A stretch of 64,000 bases of DNA from Bifidobacterium sp. ESL0784. Lineage in GTDB: Bacteria > Actinomycetota > Actinomycetes > Actinomycetales > Bifidobacteriaceae. The position numbers and the translations under genes were made by a program. Position 1 is the first letter of the stretch. Every line of letters starts with the position of its first letter. A model generated the notes under the pieces. That model was given only the letters and a program-made list of their open reading frames with translations. It searched no databases and was not told the origin of the DNA. The stretch spans positions 434,001-498,000 of the forward strand of contig NZ_JAQTHV010000003.1 in assembly GCF_029433295.1 (NCBI RefSeq). The letters run 5' to 3'. Below, in pieces: positions 46,737-55,445 of this stretch.

Positions 46737-48050
46737 TTAGTAGCTGGCATCCATGGGGTCATCACCGAAAAGCTGCTCGCGCTCCTCATGGGTAGTGGTG
46801 CGCGAATCGAACCAACCGTAAGGGACGTGAACCTTTTTCGCGTAGCGAACACGGCCACGAGGTTTGTCGGCGATGCGTTCCGGGTATGTGATGGACGGGT
46901 CAAGTTTGTCCATTACCTTTTTGACATCATCCAACGTTTCGGATTCCATGAATTCACGTCGGGTTGTGCCACCGACCGGGAACCCCTTGAGGTACCAGGC
47001 GACGTGCTTGCGCAAATCGTGTACGGCCATGGTCTCATCGCCGTCATAGAAGCGCAGCAACAGTTGACCGTGTGCCATGATGATCTGGAAAACACCGCCC
47101 AGCGTCGGGCTGAAGCGTTCGTCGGAGCCGGCGAAGGCGTGCTTGATGTCGGAGAAGATCCATGGCCTGCCTTGGCATCCGCGGCCGATGGCGACGCCGG
47201 CGCAACCGGTTTCGCGCACCATTTCCAGTGCATCCTCGGCTCCCCAGATGTCGCCGTTGCCGAAGACAGGGATATCCACGGCTTCAACGAGTTCAGCAAT
47301 GCGGCTCCAGTCGGAGTGGCCACCATAATATTCTGCGGTTGTACGCGCGTGAAGCGTTACGGCGGCACAGCCTTCGTCTTCAGCGATACGGGCCGCATCG
47401 AGGAAGGTGGTGTGATCAGCGTCGATGCCGACGCGAATTTTGGCAGTTACAGGAATATTGGCATCGCTGCACACCTCGACCACGCGATGAATGAGCTCGC
47501 GGAACAAATCCGTTTTCCATGGCATCGCAGAACCGCCGCCACGACGGGTTACTTTGGGCACCGGACAGCCGAAGTTCAGATCAACGTGATCGGCTAGATT
47601 GCCATGAACCACCATCTGCGCAGCCTGCGCGGTGATATTGGGATCGACGCCGTAGAGCTGCAGTGAACGAATCTTCTCGGTGGGTGCGAAACGGCAGAGG
47701 CGGAACGCTTTGGGATTGCGGGCGACGAGTGCTCTCGCAGTAATCATTTCGGCGACATACAGCCCATCGGGACCATACACACGGCAAATCGAACGGAACG
47801 GCCAGTTGGTCACGCCCGCCATCGGAGAGAGCACCACCGGAGTCTCGATATGCAATGGTCCCAAGTCGACGGGCGCGATCTTCGGCAACGGCTTGCCATC
47901 ATCCGCGGCTTCATATTCGCCATCCTGCGCACTGGTTTCGCTTGAATCCAACCCGGGCAGCCCCTTGAGCACCTCATCCCAGCCATCATCAAACCGCTGC
48001 CGAGCCTCCGAATAATCCACTTTGCTCAGCCATTCCTTAAAATCCTTCAC
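46737..48050 (-). CDS. dusB: tRNA-dihydrouridine synthase (DusB type)
   Basis: Dus enzymes reduce uridines in the tRNA D-loop with FMN and NADPH. The 437-residue protein has the TIM barrel with LSPMAGVTNWPFRSICRVYG, the active-site cysteine in LNFGCPVPKVTRRGGGSAM, TLHARTTAEYYGGHSDWSRIAEL and FGNGDIWGAEDALEM. It is longer than usual because of an N-terminal extension of about 75 residues (helical, then acidic) and a C-terminal tail. It is minus strand, upstream of ftsZ, and downstream of a repeat-rich gap. Confidence 0.9.
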   Translation of the reverse strand: MKDFKEWLSKVDYSEARQRFDDGWDEVLKGLPGLDSSETSAQDGEYEAADDGKPLPKIAPVDLGPLHIETPVVLSPMAGVTNWPFRSICRVYGPDGLYVAEMITARALVARNPKAFRLCRFAPTEKIRSLQLYGVDPNITAQAAQMVVHGNLADHVDLNFGCPVPKVTRRGGGSAMPWKTDLFRELIHRVVEVCSDANIPVTAKIRVGIDADHTTFLDAARIAEDEGCAAVTLHARTTAEYYGGHSDWSRIAELVEAVDIPVFGNGDIWGAEDALEMVRETGCAGVAIGRGCQGRPWIFSDIKHAFAGSDERFSPTLGGVFQIIMAHGQLLLRFYDGDETMAVHDLRKHVAWYLKGFPVGGTTRREFMESETLDDVKKVMDKLDPSITYPERIADKPRGRVRYAKKVHVPYGWFDSRTTTHEEREQLFGDDPMDASY

Positions 48051-48528
48051 GTATCACCTATTTTTTATTTACTCAATATTCGTCGTTTATTTAATGTTCG
48101 TAAAAACAATACTTCGACTGGCGTGCTTGGGGCTGGGGCATACAATGTCCGACACGCTCTGGGCCTCGCCGTTAAGCAATCAGTCCAGTGGACTGATTGT
48201 AGGCGAGGTGAGCGCGATTCTCGAGCGCGAAGGCGAAATCTACGATTTCGCGGCCAAGTCTTTACGGTCAAGCATCGCATATCCCCGGCCCACCACTCAA
48301 CACGTTTTGAAACTCAGCCGCTTAACTCTAAACAACTGCAGATGCCTACTTTAAATCCAAATACAAACAGTTAGATTCCGTTGAGTGCTGGGCGTCGGGA
48401 TATGCGATGGCTAGACATAAAGCTTGGCCTACCGGCCTGGAAGGTATCTAGACATTGTATATCCCGACACCCAGCAACGCCAGTTAAAGCTTGTGCACAG
48501 CTTTTTATTAACCAGTCTTCAGAGCGAC
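48051..48528. repeat. Gene-free block with alternating inverted repeats
   Basis: No convincing ORF. Four related copies of a ~30-bp element alternate in orientation: A plus 48126-48155, B minus 48272-48304, C plus 48380-48418, D minus 48444-48479. C and D share TGCTGGG, GTCGGGATAT and CTAGA; C and B share GTTGAGTG and GGGATATGCGATG; A and D share ATACAATGTC. C-D would fold into one long hairpin. Between A and B lies a second structure, CAATCAGTCCA (48177-48187) with TGGACTGATTG (48189-48199), enclosed by CCTCGCC/GGCGAGG (48164-48170, 48202-48208), then GCGAAATC/GATTTCGC (48233-48240, 48244-48251). It may be a degenerate MITE-like element or a structured RNA; the dusB promoter and glyS terminator must also lie here. 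Confidence 0.65.
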
Positions 48529-50049
48529 TCAGTAGAGACCGCCGGCCTCTGCGACCTTGACCGGGGCGGACTCATCGACGCCGGACTCCTTGGCGAAGTC
48601 CACGGCGCCATCGGCTGCGGTGGTACCGACGATGGAGGCCGGGCCTTCGGGGTAACGCACCCGCTTCTCTGAAATGCGGTCGGCGACATACTTGGCCACG
48701 TTGTCGAGGTCGACGCGCTCCTGCTTCATCGAGTCGCGTTCACGGATGGTGACAGCGTGGTCGTCGGCGGTGTCGAAGTCGACCGTGATGCAAAGCGGGG
48801 TACCGATCTCATCCTGACGACGATAGCGGCGACCGATGGCTCCGGCCTCGTCGTAGTCAATCATCCAGTCATGCTGGCGCAGTTCGGCGGCCAAGTCGTG
48901 GGCGATGCCCTGCAGTGGCGCCTTCTTGCTCAGCGGGAAGACGGCGGCCTTGACCGGCGAAAGCCTCGGGTCGAGACGCAGCACGGTACGGCGATCGACG
49001 CCGCCCTTGGTGTTCGGCGCCTCATCAACAGCATAGGCGTCCACGAGGAAGGCCATGAGCGAACGGGTCAGGCCCGCGGCCGGCTCGATGACGTAGGGAA
49101 TGTACTTCTTGCCGCTGGCCTGGTCGAAGAAGGCCAGATCCTCGCCGGAATGCTCCTGATGCGCGGAAAGGTCGAAATCGGTGCGGTTGGCCACGCCTTC
49201 GAGCTCGCCCCAGTCGGAGCCCTTGAAGCCGAACTTGTATTCGATGTCGACGGTGCGCTTGGAATAGTGCGCGAGCTTCTCCTTGGGATGCTCGTAATGA
49301 CGCAGGTTCTCCGGGTTGATGCCCAGGTCGGTGTACCAGCGGGTGCGGGTGTCGATCCAGTACTGGTGCCATTCCTCATCGGTGCCAGGCTCGACGAAGA
49401 ACTCCATCTCCATCTGCTCGAATTCGCGGGTGCGGAAGATGAAGTTGCCGGGGGTGATCTCGTTGCGGAACGACTTGCCCATATTGGCGATGCCGAACGG
49501 CGGTTTGGAACGCGAGGAAGTCATGACGTTCTTGAAGTCCACGAAGATGCCCTGGGCGGTCTCCGGACGCAGATAGTGCAGCGAATTCTCGTCGTCCACC
49601 GGTCCGAGGTGGGTGCGCAGCATCATGTTGAAGTCACGCGGTTCGGTCCACTCACCGCGGGTGCCGCAATCGGGGCAGACGATATCCTTGAGACCGTTCT
49701 CGGGCATCTTGTCGCCATGTTTCTCGGCATAGGATTCTTCGAGCTTGTCCGCGCGCTGGCGCTTGTGGCAGTTGAGGCATTCGATCAGCGGGTCGTTGAA
49801 GACCTTGACATGGCCAGAAGCTTCCCAGACCGCAGAAGGAAGAATGATCGAGGTGTCGACACCGACGACGTCGCCGCGGGTGACCACCATCGAACGCCAC
49901 CATTCGCGCTTGATATTGTCCTTCAAAGCGACGCCAAGGGGACCGTAATCCCATGCGGAACGTGTGCCGCCGTAGATCTCCCCCGCAGGGAACACGAAAC
50001 CACGACGCTTGGCCAGCGATACGACTTCATCAAGTTTGGATTGAGCCAC
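48529..50049 (-). CDS. glyS: Glycyl-tRNA synthetase, single-chain (dimeric) type
   Basis: Charges tRNA-Gly. The 506-residue class II synthetase starts [39 protein letters not shown] (motif 1 region). It has a zinc-type insertion ([15 protein letters not shown] ... [14 protein letters not shown]), motif 2 ([26 protein letters not shown]) and a C-terminal anticodon-binding domain. The start is GTG 50049 with GGAAGG upstream; the frame is open further into the promoter area. Confidence 0.95.
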   Translation of the reverse strand: MAQSKLDEVVSLAKRRGFVFPAGEIYGGTRSAWDYGPLGVALKDNIKREWWRSMVVTRGDVVGVDTSIILPSAVWEASGHVKVFNDPLIECLNCHKRQRADKLEESYAEKHGDKMPENGLKDIVCPDCGTRGEWTEPRDFNMMLRTHLGPVDDENSLHYLRPETAQGIFVDFKNVMTSSRSKPPFGIANMGKSFRNEITPGNFIFRTREFEQMEMEFFVEPGTDEEWHQYWIDTRTRWYTDLGINPENLRHYEHPKEKLAHYSKRTVDIEYKFGFKGSDWGELEGVANRTDFDLSAHQEHSGEDLAFFDQASGKKYIPYVIEPAAGLTRSLMAFLVDAYAVDEAPNTKGGVDRRTVLRLDPRLSPVKAAVFPLSKKAPLQGIAHDLAAELRQHDWMIDYDEAGAIGRRYRRQDEIGTPLCITVDFDTADDHAVTIRERDSMKQERVDLDNVAKYVADRISEKRVRYPEGPASIVGTTAADGAVDFAKESGVDESAPVKVAEAGGLY

Positions 50050-50202
50050 AACACACCTTCCGTTTTCGGCTTTAATCAGCCATTTCACCACATGTACTTG
50101 TGTGTCCACTTTACCGACATAGCCTGACACACTGTGCAAACGCGACGACCGGCAATGCTAAGCCTTGAAGGTAGCATGCAATCAGTTATTAAGGAGACCA
50201 TT

Positions 50203-50580
50203 ATGAGTGAGAACATTGACCGCAACGCCGTAAAACAAGCCATTCCCACCGACCCGAAAACCGGCAAGCCCTATATCAACACCGTCGCCGCCGTGGCCAT
50301 CGCGCCCAGCGGTACCGGCTCGGAACTAAGCGAATACGTCGCACAATCCGTCAATGTCATCCGCGAATCGGGACTGCCCAACGAAACCAACGCGATGTTC
50401 ACGAATATCGAGGGCGATCTTGACGACGTGCTCAAGACCGTACGGGACGCGACGATGGTGCTGTCAAGTCAAGGATTTCGAACCGAGGTCACACTTAAAC
50501 TTGACATACGTCCCGGTTTTTCTGGTCAAATCAAAGAAAAGAAACAGCTTGTTGACGAGATTCTAGGTCAAACGAAATAA
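50203..50580 (+). CDS. MTH1187/YqgV-type thiamine-binding family protein
   Basis: A 125-residue protein with a small ferredoxin-like fold: VAAVAIAPSGTGSELSEYVAQSVNVIRESGLPNETNAMFTNIEGDLDDVL, then VTLKLDIRPGFSGQIKEKKQ. This fits the MTH1187/YkoF-related family, whose members bind thiamine-like ligands as soluble proteins. AAGGAG precedes the ATG at 50203. No thiamine transporter or TPP riboswitch is adjacent, so the ligand is inferred from the family only. Confidence 0.75.
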   Translation: MSENIDRNAVKQAIPTDPKTGKPYINTVAAVAIAPSGTGSELSEYVAQSVNVIRESGLPNETNAMFTNIEGDLDDVLKTVRDATMVLSSQGFRTEVTLKLDIRPGFSGQIKEKKQLVDEILGQTK

Positions 50581-50666
50581 ACGCCAGTTTCCAACGAAAT
50601 AGACATTTATTTCAAATAATAAGCATAGTGTTTACTTAGTCCGTAAATAGGTATAGATTAGAAAAT

Positions 50667-51716
50667 ATGATGACAATGAAAGACGTTGCGGAGAAGGCCG
50701 GAGTCTCGATCTCCACTGTCTCCTTGGTTCTCAACAATAGGGATGCCGGGCGCGTAAAAACACAAATAGCCGCAAAGGTGCGGGAAATTGCCGACGAGCT
50801 TGGATACAAGCCCAATCCGATGGCCCGAAGCCTGCGTACCAGCAAAACCGGGATTCTGGGATTCGTCGCCGACGAAATCTATGACATCCCTTACACCGCA
50901 CAAACCCTGCAGGGCGCACAGGATGCAGCCAGCCACTACGGCTACATCATCCTGTTCGTCGACACGGACGGCTCAGCCAGTCAGACGGATCAGATTTCCG
51001 TGCTACAGCGTTACGGCATGGATGGTTTCCTTTATTCCAGGCCTTCCAGCCAAGTCACTGAAGTCCCTGAGGATCTGGTCCATTCGCCGCTGGTGCTGAT
51101 TTCCACCAACACCGTAGACAACCGTTTCCCCATCGTCGAGCCTGACGAATTTTTCGTCGGCTATGACGCGACGAAAAAGCTCATTGAAGCCGGAGCCAAG
51201 AGAATTGCTTACATCGGCAATTCCGCACCCACCATCGCCCAGGCCACGAGGCTTGAAGGATACCGCAAGGCGCTTAGCGAAGCGGAAATCCCCTTCGATA
51301 AGGAGCTGGTTGTCAACATCTCGCAGAATGACGAAGCTCTTGGTTTGATTTCCTCGCTATTCGACCAGGTAAAGCCGGACGCCTTCTTCTGCTACGATGA
51401 CGCGCGTGCATGGTATATCTACGAATGCGCCGCACGCCGTGGCTTGACCGTCGGCAAGGATCTTTCGGTTATCGGCGTGGGCAACGACAGCAACATCGCC
51501 GATACCTTCTCCCCCAGACTGACCAGCGTCGCCATTCCGTATTATGAAATGGGCTATTGGGCGGTTTCCAAGCTGGTCTCGCTCATTGAGAAGCGTTCAC
51601 TGGGCGAAGATCCGTTCCCCAAGAACCTCATCGACCTTCCGCCGATCAATTCGGCCATCCCGGCCTGCATCCATTGCCAAATCATTGGAAACCAATCGGT
51701 GGTCGGACAGAAATAG
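50667..51716 (+). CDS. LacI family transcriptional regulator
   Basis: A 349-residue repressor. The N-terminal HTH is MKDVAEKAGVSISTVSLVLNN followed by the hinge helix YKPNPMARSLRTSKT. The periplasmic-binding-like core follows (ILGFVADEIYDIPYTAQTLQGAQDAASHYGY ... DAFFCYDDARAWYIYECAARRGLTVGKDLSVIGVGND). These regulators mostly sense sugars. No transporter or glycosidase is adjacent, so its targets are elsewhere. The promoter region has TTTAC and GTAAA (50631-50648 area) flanking a short spacer, a possible self-operator. Several in-frame ATGs (50667, 50670, 50676) could start it. Confidence 0.9.
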   Translation: MMTMKDVAEKAGVSISTVSLVLNNRDAGRVKTQIAAKVREIADELGYKPNPMARSLRTSKTGILGFVADEIYDIPYTAQTLQGAQDAASHYGYIILFVDTDGSASQTDQISVLQRYGMDGFLYSRPSSQVTEVPEDLVHSPLVLISTNTVDNRFPIVEPDEFFVGYDATKKLIEAGAKRIAYIGNSAPTIAQATRLEGYRKALSEAEIPFDKELVVNISQNDEALGLISSLFDQVKPDAFFCYDDARAWYIYECAARRGLTVGKDLSVIGVGNDSNIADTFSPRLTSVAIPYYEMGYWAVSKLVSLIEKRSLGEDPFPKNLIDLPPINSAIPACIHCQIIGNQSVVGQK

Positions 51717-51780
51717 AAGCATTTATTGCCGATTATCCGTGATACTTGTTTGCGATAATCACCAACGGATAATTGATGAA

Positions 51781-51826
51781 CAAATAAACGGCTCTTCCGT
51801 AACACTTCGGAAGAGCCGTTTATTTG
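51781..51826. terminator. Bidirectional terminator between lacI-type gene and uppS
   Basis: Perfect 19-bp arms, CAAATAAACGGCTCTTCCG (51781-51799) and its complement (51808-51826), around an 8-nt loop. The plus strand continues TTTT; the stem itself supplies a T-rich end (TTTATTTG) in both directions. It separates the convergent regulator and uppS genes. Confidence 0.85.
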
Positions 51827-51879
51827 TTTTCGCCATTTGCCGATCCGACTTATATACTACTAATCGGCTTGTTGACTTG

Positions 51880-52680
51880 TCACTTCGACTTGGCCTTTAC
51901 CCCGCCGAAACGTCGGTCCCGATGTACGTAGTGATCGATGGAGCGCCACAGGGCTTCACGCCCGTAGTCCGGGAAAAGTTCGGGCGCGAAATCAAGTTCC
52001 GCGTAAGCCGCTTCCCATGGTAGGAAGTTCGAAGTGCGTTGTTCGCCGGAAGTGCGGATTATCAAATCGCAATCGGGGATGTCTGGATTATAAAGATGCT
52101 CGGAAATCATCGATTCGGTGACACGATCACCGCTGATTTTGCCGTCGCGCACCTCTTTGGCTATGGCCGCGGCAGCGTCGGCAATCTCGGAACGACCGCC
52201 GTAATTGATACAGAAGACCACGTCGATGGTCGAATTGTGCTTGGTGCGCTCCATGGCAACCTCAAGTTCGTCGATCACGGATTTCCAAAGTCTCGGGCGA
52301 CGGCCGGACCAGCGCACGCGCACGCCCCACTCGTCCATCTGCGCCACACGGCGGTGGATGATATCGCGCGAAAAGCCCATCAGGAAGCGGACTTCCTGCG
52401 GGCTGCGTTTCCAATTCTCCGTCGAAAAAGTATAGAGGCTCAGGTAACGCACCCCGGCCTCGATGGCACCGGCGATGGTATCGAAAACGACCGGCTCGGC
52501 AGCCTGGTGGCCATGGGTGCGGGTCAGCCCACGCTGCTGGGCCCAACGTCCGTTGCCGTCCATGATCACGCCGACGTGACGGGGAACCTTATTCTTCGGA
52601 AATGCCGGGATAATCGACGGATCGGAGAACGGTGCCGCGGGCACGTCAAGCGAGGTGTAATCCACATGTTCGAAAGCCAT
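51880..52680 (-). CDS. uppS: Isoprenyl transferase (undecaprenyl diphosphate synthase type)
   Basis: Makes the C55 (or related) polyprenyl carrier for peptidoglycan. The 266-residue protein has HVGVIMDGNGRWAQQRGLTRTHGH with the catalytic Asp, YTFSTENWKRSPQEV, VFCINYGGRSEI, IRTSGEQRTSNFLPWEAAYAEL and the C-terminal RRFG. It begins two bases after the recO stop, so the two are translated together. Confidence 0.95.
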   Translation of the reverse strand: MAFEHVDYTSLDVPAAPFSDPSIIPAFPKNKVPRHVGVIMDGNGRWAQQRGLTRTHGHQAAEPVVFDTIAGAIEAGVRYLSLYTFSTENWKRSPQEVRFLMGFSRDIIHRRVAQMDEWGVRVRWSGRRPRLWKSVIDELEVAMERTKHNSTIDVVFCINYGGRSEIADAAAAIAKEVRDGKISGDRVTESMISEHLYNPDIPDCDLIIRTSGEQRTSNFLPWEAAYAELDFAPELFPDYGREALWRSIDHYVHRDRRFGGVKAKSK

Positions 52681-52682
52681 AC

Positions 52683-53405
52683 TTAAGAATCTAGCAACTT
52701 CAGTGAGCGAATGGGACGTTCGAGGTAATATTCACCCCATTCTTCAACAAATCGACGAATTTCGGCTCTCAGAGGAGTGCGGTCAAGCACATTCCAGTCC
52801 CCCTCGATCAACGCCTCCATCTGCTCACGGCCGTCGAGGTCCATGCGCCGTGAATCCGGTGTGTGGTCGGTGGAGCAGAGAATACCACCGGAAGCCACGG
52901 AAAAATAGTCGAGGTCATCGCGCTTGCCGCACACCGCGCATGAGGAAAGGCGCGGGGTCCAACCGGCCTGAGACAAGGCCCGCATGACATAGGAATCGCT
53001 GATGGCCTCGGCCGGATGACGTGCGCGGACAAGTGCCGCCAACGCGGAAATCAATAGCATATATTGTCTTTGGGCAGGTTCGTGCTCGGTGGAGACAAGC
53101 TTATCCGTCGTTTCGGCGATGACGTTGGCGGCAGTATAGGCATCGTAATCCACACAGATACGTGCGGCGTAAGAGGAAATACAGGAGGCCTGCGAGACGA
53201 CGTCCAGCGAACGGCCTTCGGCGATGAGCAGGTCGTCACGCATGAAGGGTTCCAGTCTGCCGCCGAAGCGCGATTTGGTGCGCCGCACCCCTTTGGCGAC
53301 GGCACGCACCTTGCCGTGATTCTTGGTCATGAGGGTAAGGATGCGGTCGGCCTCGCCGAGTTTGACGGTTTTCAAGACCACAGCTTCGTCCCGGTACAAC
53401 GCCAT
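52683..53405 (-). CDS. recO: DNA repair protein RecO
   Basis: RecO loads RecA onto SSB-coated single strands with RecR. The 240-residue protein has the N-terminal OB-fold (DEAVVLKTVKLGEADRILTLMTKNHGKVRAVAKGVRRTKSRFGGRLEPF) and a helical domain with a zinc site CAVCGKRDDLDYFSVASGGILC. Length and order match. A recO-uppS pair is usual in bifidobacteria and other Actinobacteria. Confidence 0.95.
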   Translation of the reverse strand: MALYRDEAVVLKTVKLGEADRILTLMTKNHGKVRAVAKGVRRTKSRFGGRLEPFMRDDLLIAEGRSLDVVSQASCISSYAARICVDYDAYTAANVIAETTDKLVSTEHEPAQRQYMLLISALAALVRARHPAEAISDSYVMRALSQAGWTPRLSSCAVCGKRDDLDYFSVASGGILCSTDHTPDSRRMDLDGREQMEALIEGDWNVLDRTPLRAEIRRFVEEWGEYYLERPIRSLKLLDS

Positions 53406-53645
53406 CCGCTCACCTCCCCGATTCCGACACCACCATACATACTACGGGCACCGCTCGTCGCTATGCCTCAAGCGAGAGCACCGCTTGACGGGTTACGAAA
53501 TCCAATCATACTGTCAGTAACCAGTCAATCCCGCTAGTTTTCGTATGCTTTTGCGCGTCAAAACGTACGTTTTCTTGCAGGATTGACCGGTTACCCGCAG
53601 GATAACCAACAATAACTTGGTACGAATAGCGGGACGAACCATGTT

Positions 53646-55403
53646 TTAGAAGATGAACAGGCCCCAGAACGCGAAGAACAGCAGGACACTGAACATCGCG
53701 GCGGCGACAAGCCAGAAGAAGACACGACCGAAACGCTTCGAAGCGAAAACCGGTTCACGGCCGCTGACCACCTCACGGATCGCGCCTTTTCGTGGCGGGA
53801 GCTGCGCCAGTCCGCGCACCTGCGCGACTTCGATGCAGCGGGCGAGAATGCGCGCCCACGCCCACACGACCAGAATCGAAACCACCTGGATGACCGGCCA
53901 GCTCCAATGCATCATGCCCGGGTTCTCCGTGGGCGCCCCGCCCCAGCCAAGCTTGACCACGGCCATGATGACCTGCCCAAGGCCGGCGGCGAAAAGCACG
54001 AACGTCGCCAGCGTCGTAAGCGTGACGGCAAAAAGTTCGCTGCCGAATCCGCGCATGAAGCCGAATACCCGATTGTGATCATGACGGATCAGACGCAACG
54101 CTTTGATTCCGCAGCCGACCAGCGCCATCAGCAGCGCCGCGAGGAGCAAAATCACCATACCGACATTGACGATAGAACCGTAAATGGTGAGGTTGCGGTC
54201 GGCTTTGAGTTCCAGCGGCACGGCGATGGACTGGCGGATGGTGGTGCCGGCGACCAGCTCGCTGGTCTGTTTGAGGTCGGCGGTGGTGCCCACAGCCCAT
54301 GAGATGACGTCATTGATGTAATCATCGGCGAACGGCGTGCCGCTTTCCGCCTCGTCGCCCAGCCGCAAAACGTGGTTGGCCACGGAATAGCTACGCACCG
54401 TCACGTCCTGGTTGCCGGCGCGGTGAGCCGAATAAAGAATATGCTCCAGCCCTTCGACCTGCGCGGTCAACACATCTTTGGAACCGTAGACCACCATGGT
54501 CGGTACGGAGTAAGCCTCGGGCAGATCCATCGGGAAATCAAGGTTTTGAAGCCCCATCATCTGCGTATCGGTGTAGAAAAGCCGGCGGACGATGGACTGG
54601 TAGCCGTTGTTCGCCCCGACCAACGAGAAGTCCTGCGCGACGAAAAATCCCACGGACTGACGAGGTCCGTAAACCATCGGACTTAAAAGAAGTTGGAAGG
54701 CGATACGTTTGTCATACTTAATGACATAAGGCGAGATCCACGTGCTCTCGGAAGTAGCGTAAAGCCCGACCTTGTCCGGATTGACGTTGGACTGCCTGCG
54801 CAGATATTGAACGACCTGGTCGTAAGCCTTCGCGCTGCCCGGATAGTCGCGCGTCAAATCGCTGGTCGACCAGACAGGCTTGTCGAGCACGGCCGTGACG
54901 AAACCGGCCGAAGAAAGATCCGCAGCGGCATCACCGAAACTGTTTTCAGCGGTCCCATAACCTGCGCCGTGCATGAAAACAACACCGGGATGCCTTGCGC
55001 TCACCCCAGCCGGATCTTTTGGCGCCCGGATCAGGACATTGATACGCTGAACTTCGCCGGTGGAAGGCCGCTTGATATCCAAAGTGACCGTACGCGAGGA
55101 AACCTTGAAACTGTCGCGATGTGCCAACGGCAAACCCTTAGGGTTGTCGAAAGTGACGGCGGTGTCGGGCGAAAGCGTGGACACCGACTGCCCGGTGGGT
55201 TCCCTTTTCCATGAAACGCTGGTGAGGCTGGAAACCGTCACCAAAATGCCCAAAAGGACAATGAAGATGGGAATGGTCACCAAAAGACGACGGCCAAGTC
55301 CCCATGGTTCGTTGGGTTTGTTGCCCGAAACACTATCGGTGTTTTGGCTTTGAGCTCCGGAAACCTCGGTTTGGCAGGACAATTCATTGGACACAGTGCT
55401 CAT
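53646..55403 (-). CDS. Membrane-anchored alpha/beta hydrolase with C-terminal multi-TM domain
   Basis: A 585-residue protein: a cytoplasmic leader, a membrane segment at about residues 38-60, an extracellular alpha/beta hydrolase domain (residues ~100-380), then four or five C-terminal membrane segments. In the hydrolase, PGVVFMHGAGYGTAENSFGDAA provides the oxyanion region, GLYATSESTWISPYV the likely nucleophile serine, VYGSKDVL the acid and VANHVLRLGDE the histidine. The nucleophile elbow departs from GxSxG, as in some dienelactone-hydrolase or dipeptidyl-peptidase relatives. The substrate is unknown. It follows the DivIVA-like gene by 42 bp and is probably in the same operon. Confidence 0.75.
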   Translation of the reverse strand: MSTVSNELSCQTEVSGAQSQNTDSVSGNKPNEPWGLGRRLLVTIPIFIVLLGILVTVSSLTSVSWKREPTGQSVSTLSPDTAVTFDNPKGLPLAHRDSFKVSSRTVTLDIKRPSTGEVQRINVLIRAPKDPAGVSARHPGVVFMHGAGYGTAENSFGDAAADLSSAGFVTAVLDKPVWSTSDLTRDYPGSAKAYDQVVQYLRRQSNVNPDKVGLYATSESTWISPYVIKYDKRIAFQLLLSPMVYGPRQSVGFFVAQDFSLVGANNGYQSIVRRLFYTDTQMMGLQNLDFPMDLPEAYSVPTMVVYGSKDVLTAQVEGLEHILYSAHRAGNQDVTVRSYSVANHVLRLGDEAESGTPFADDYINDVISWAVGTTADLKQTSELVAGTTIRQSIAVPLELKADRNLTIYGSIVNVGMVILLLAALLMALVGCGIKALRLIRHDHNRVFGFMRGFGSELFAVTLTTLATFVLFAAGLGQVIMAVVKLGWGGAPTENPGMMHWSWPVIQVVSILVVWAWARILARCIEVAQVRGLAQLPPRKGAIREVVSGREPVFASKRFGRVFFWLVAAAMFSVLLFFAFWGLFIF

Positions 55404-55445
55404 GATAAGTGGCCCACGGCACAGCGTACGCTGCTGATGGAAGTG

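Noticed and set aside
48051..48528. tRNA or intact insertion sequence in the repeat block
   Set aside because: The hairpins do not form a cloverleaf with anticodon and T-arm, and there is no transposase frame or target duplication.
50080..50202. TPP riboswitch before the thiamine-binding-type gene
   Set aside because: The leader is too short and lacks the conserved TPP core; it also has to hold promoters of glyS and this gene.
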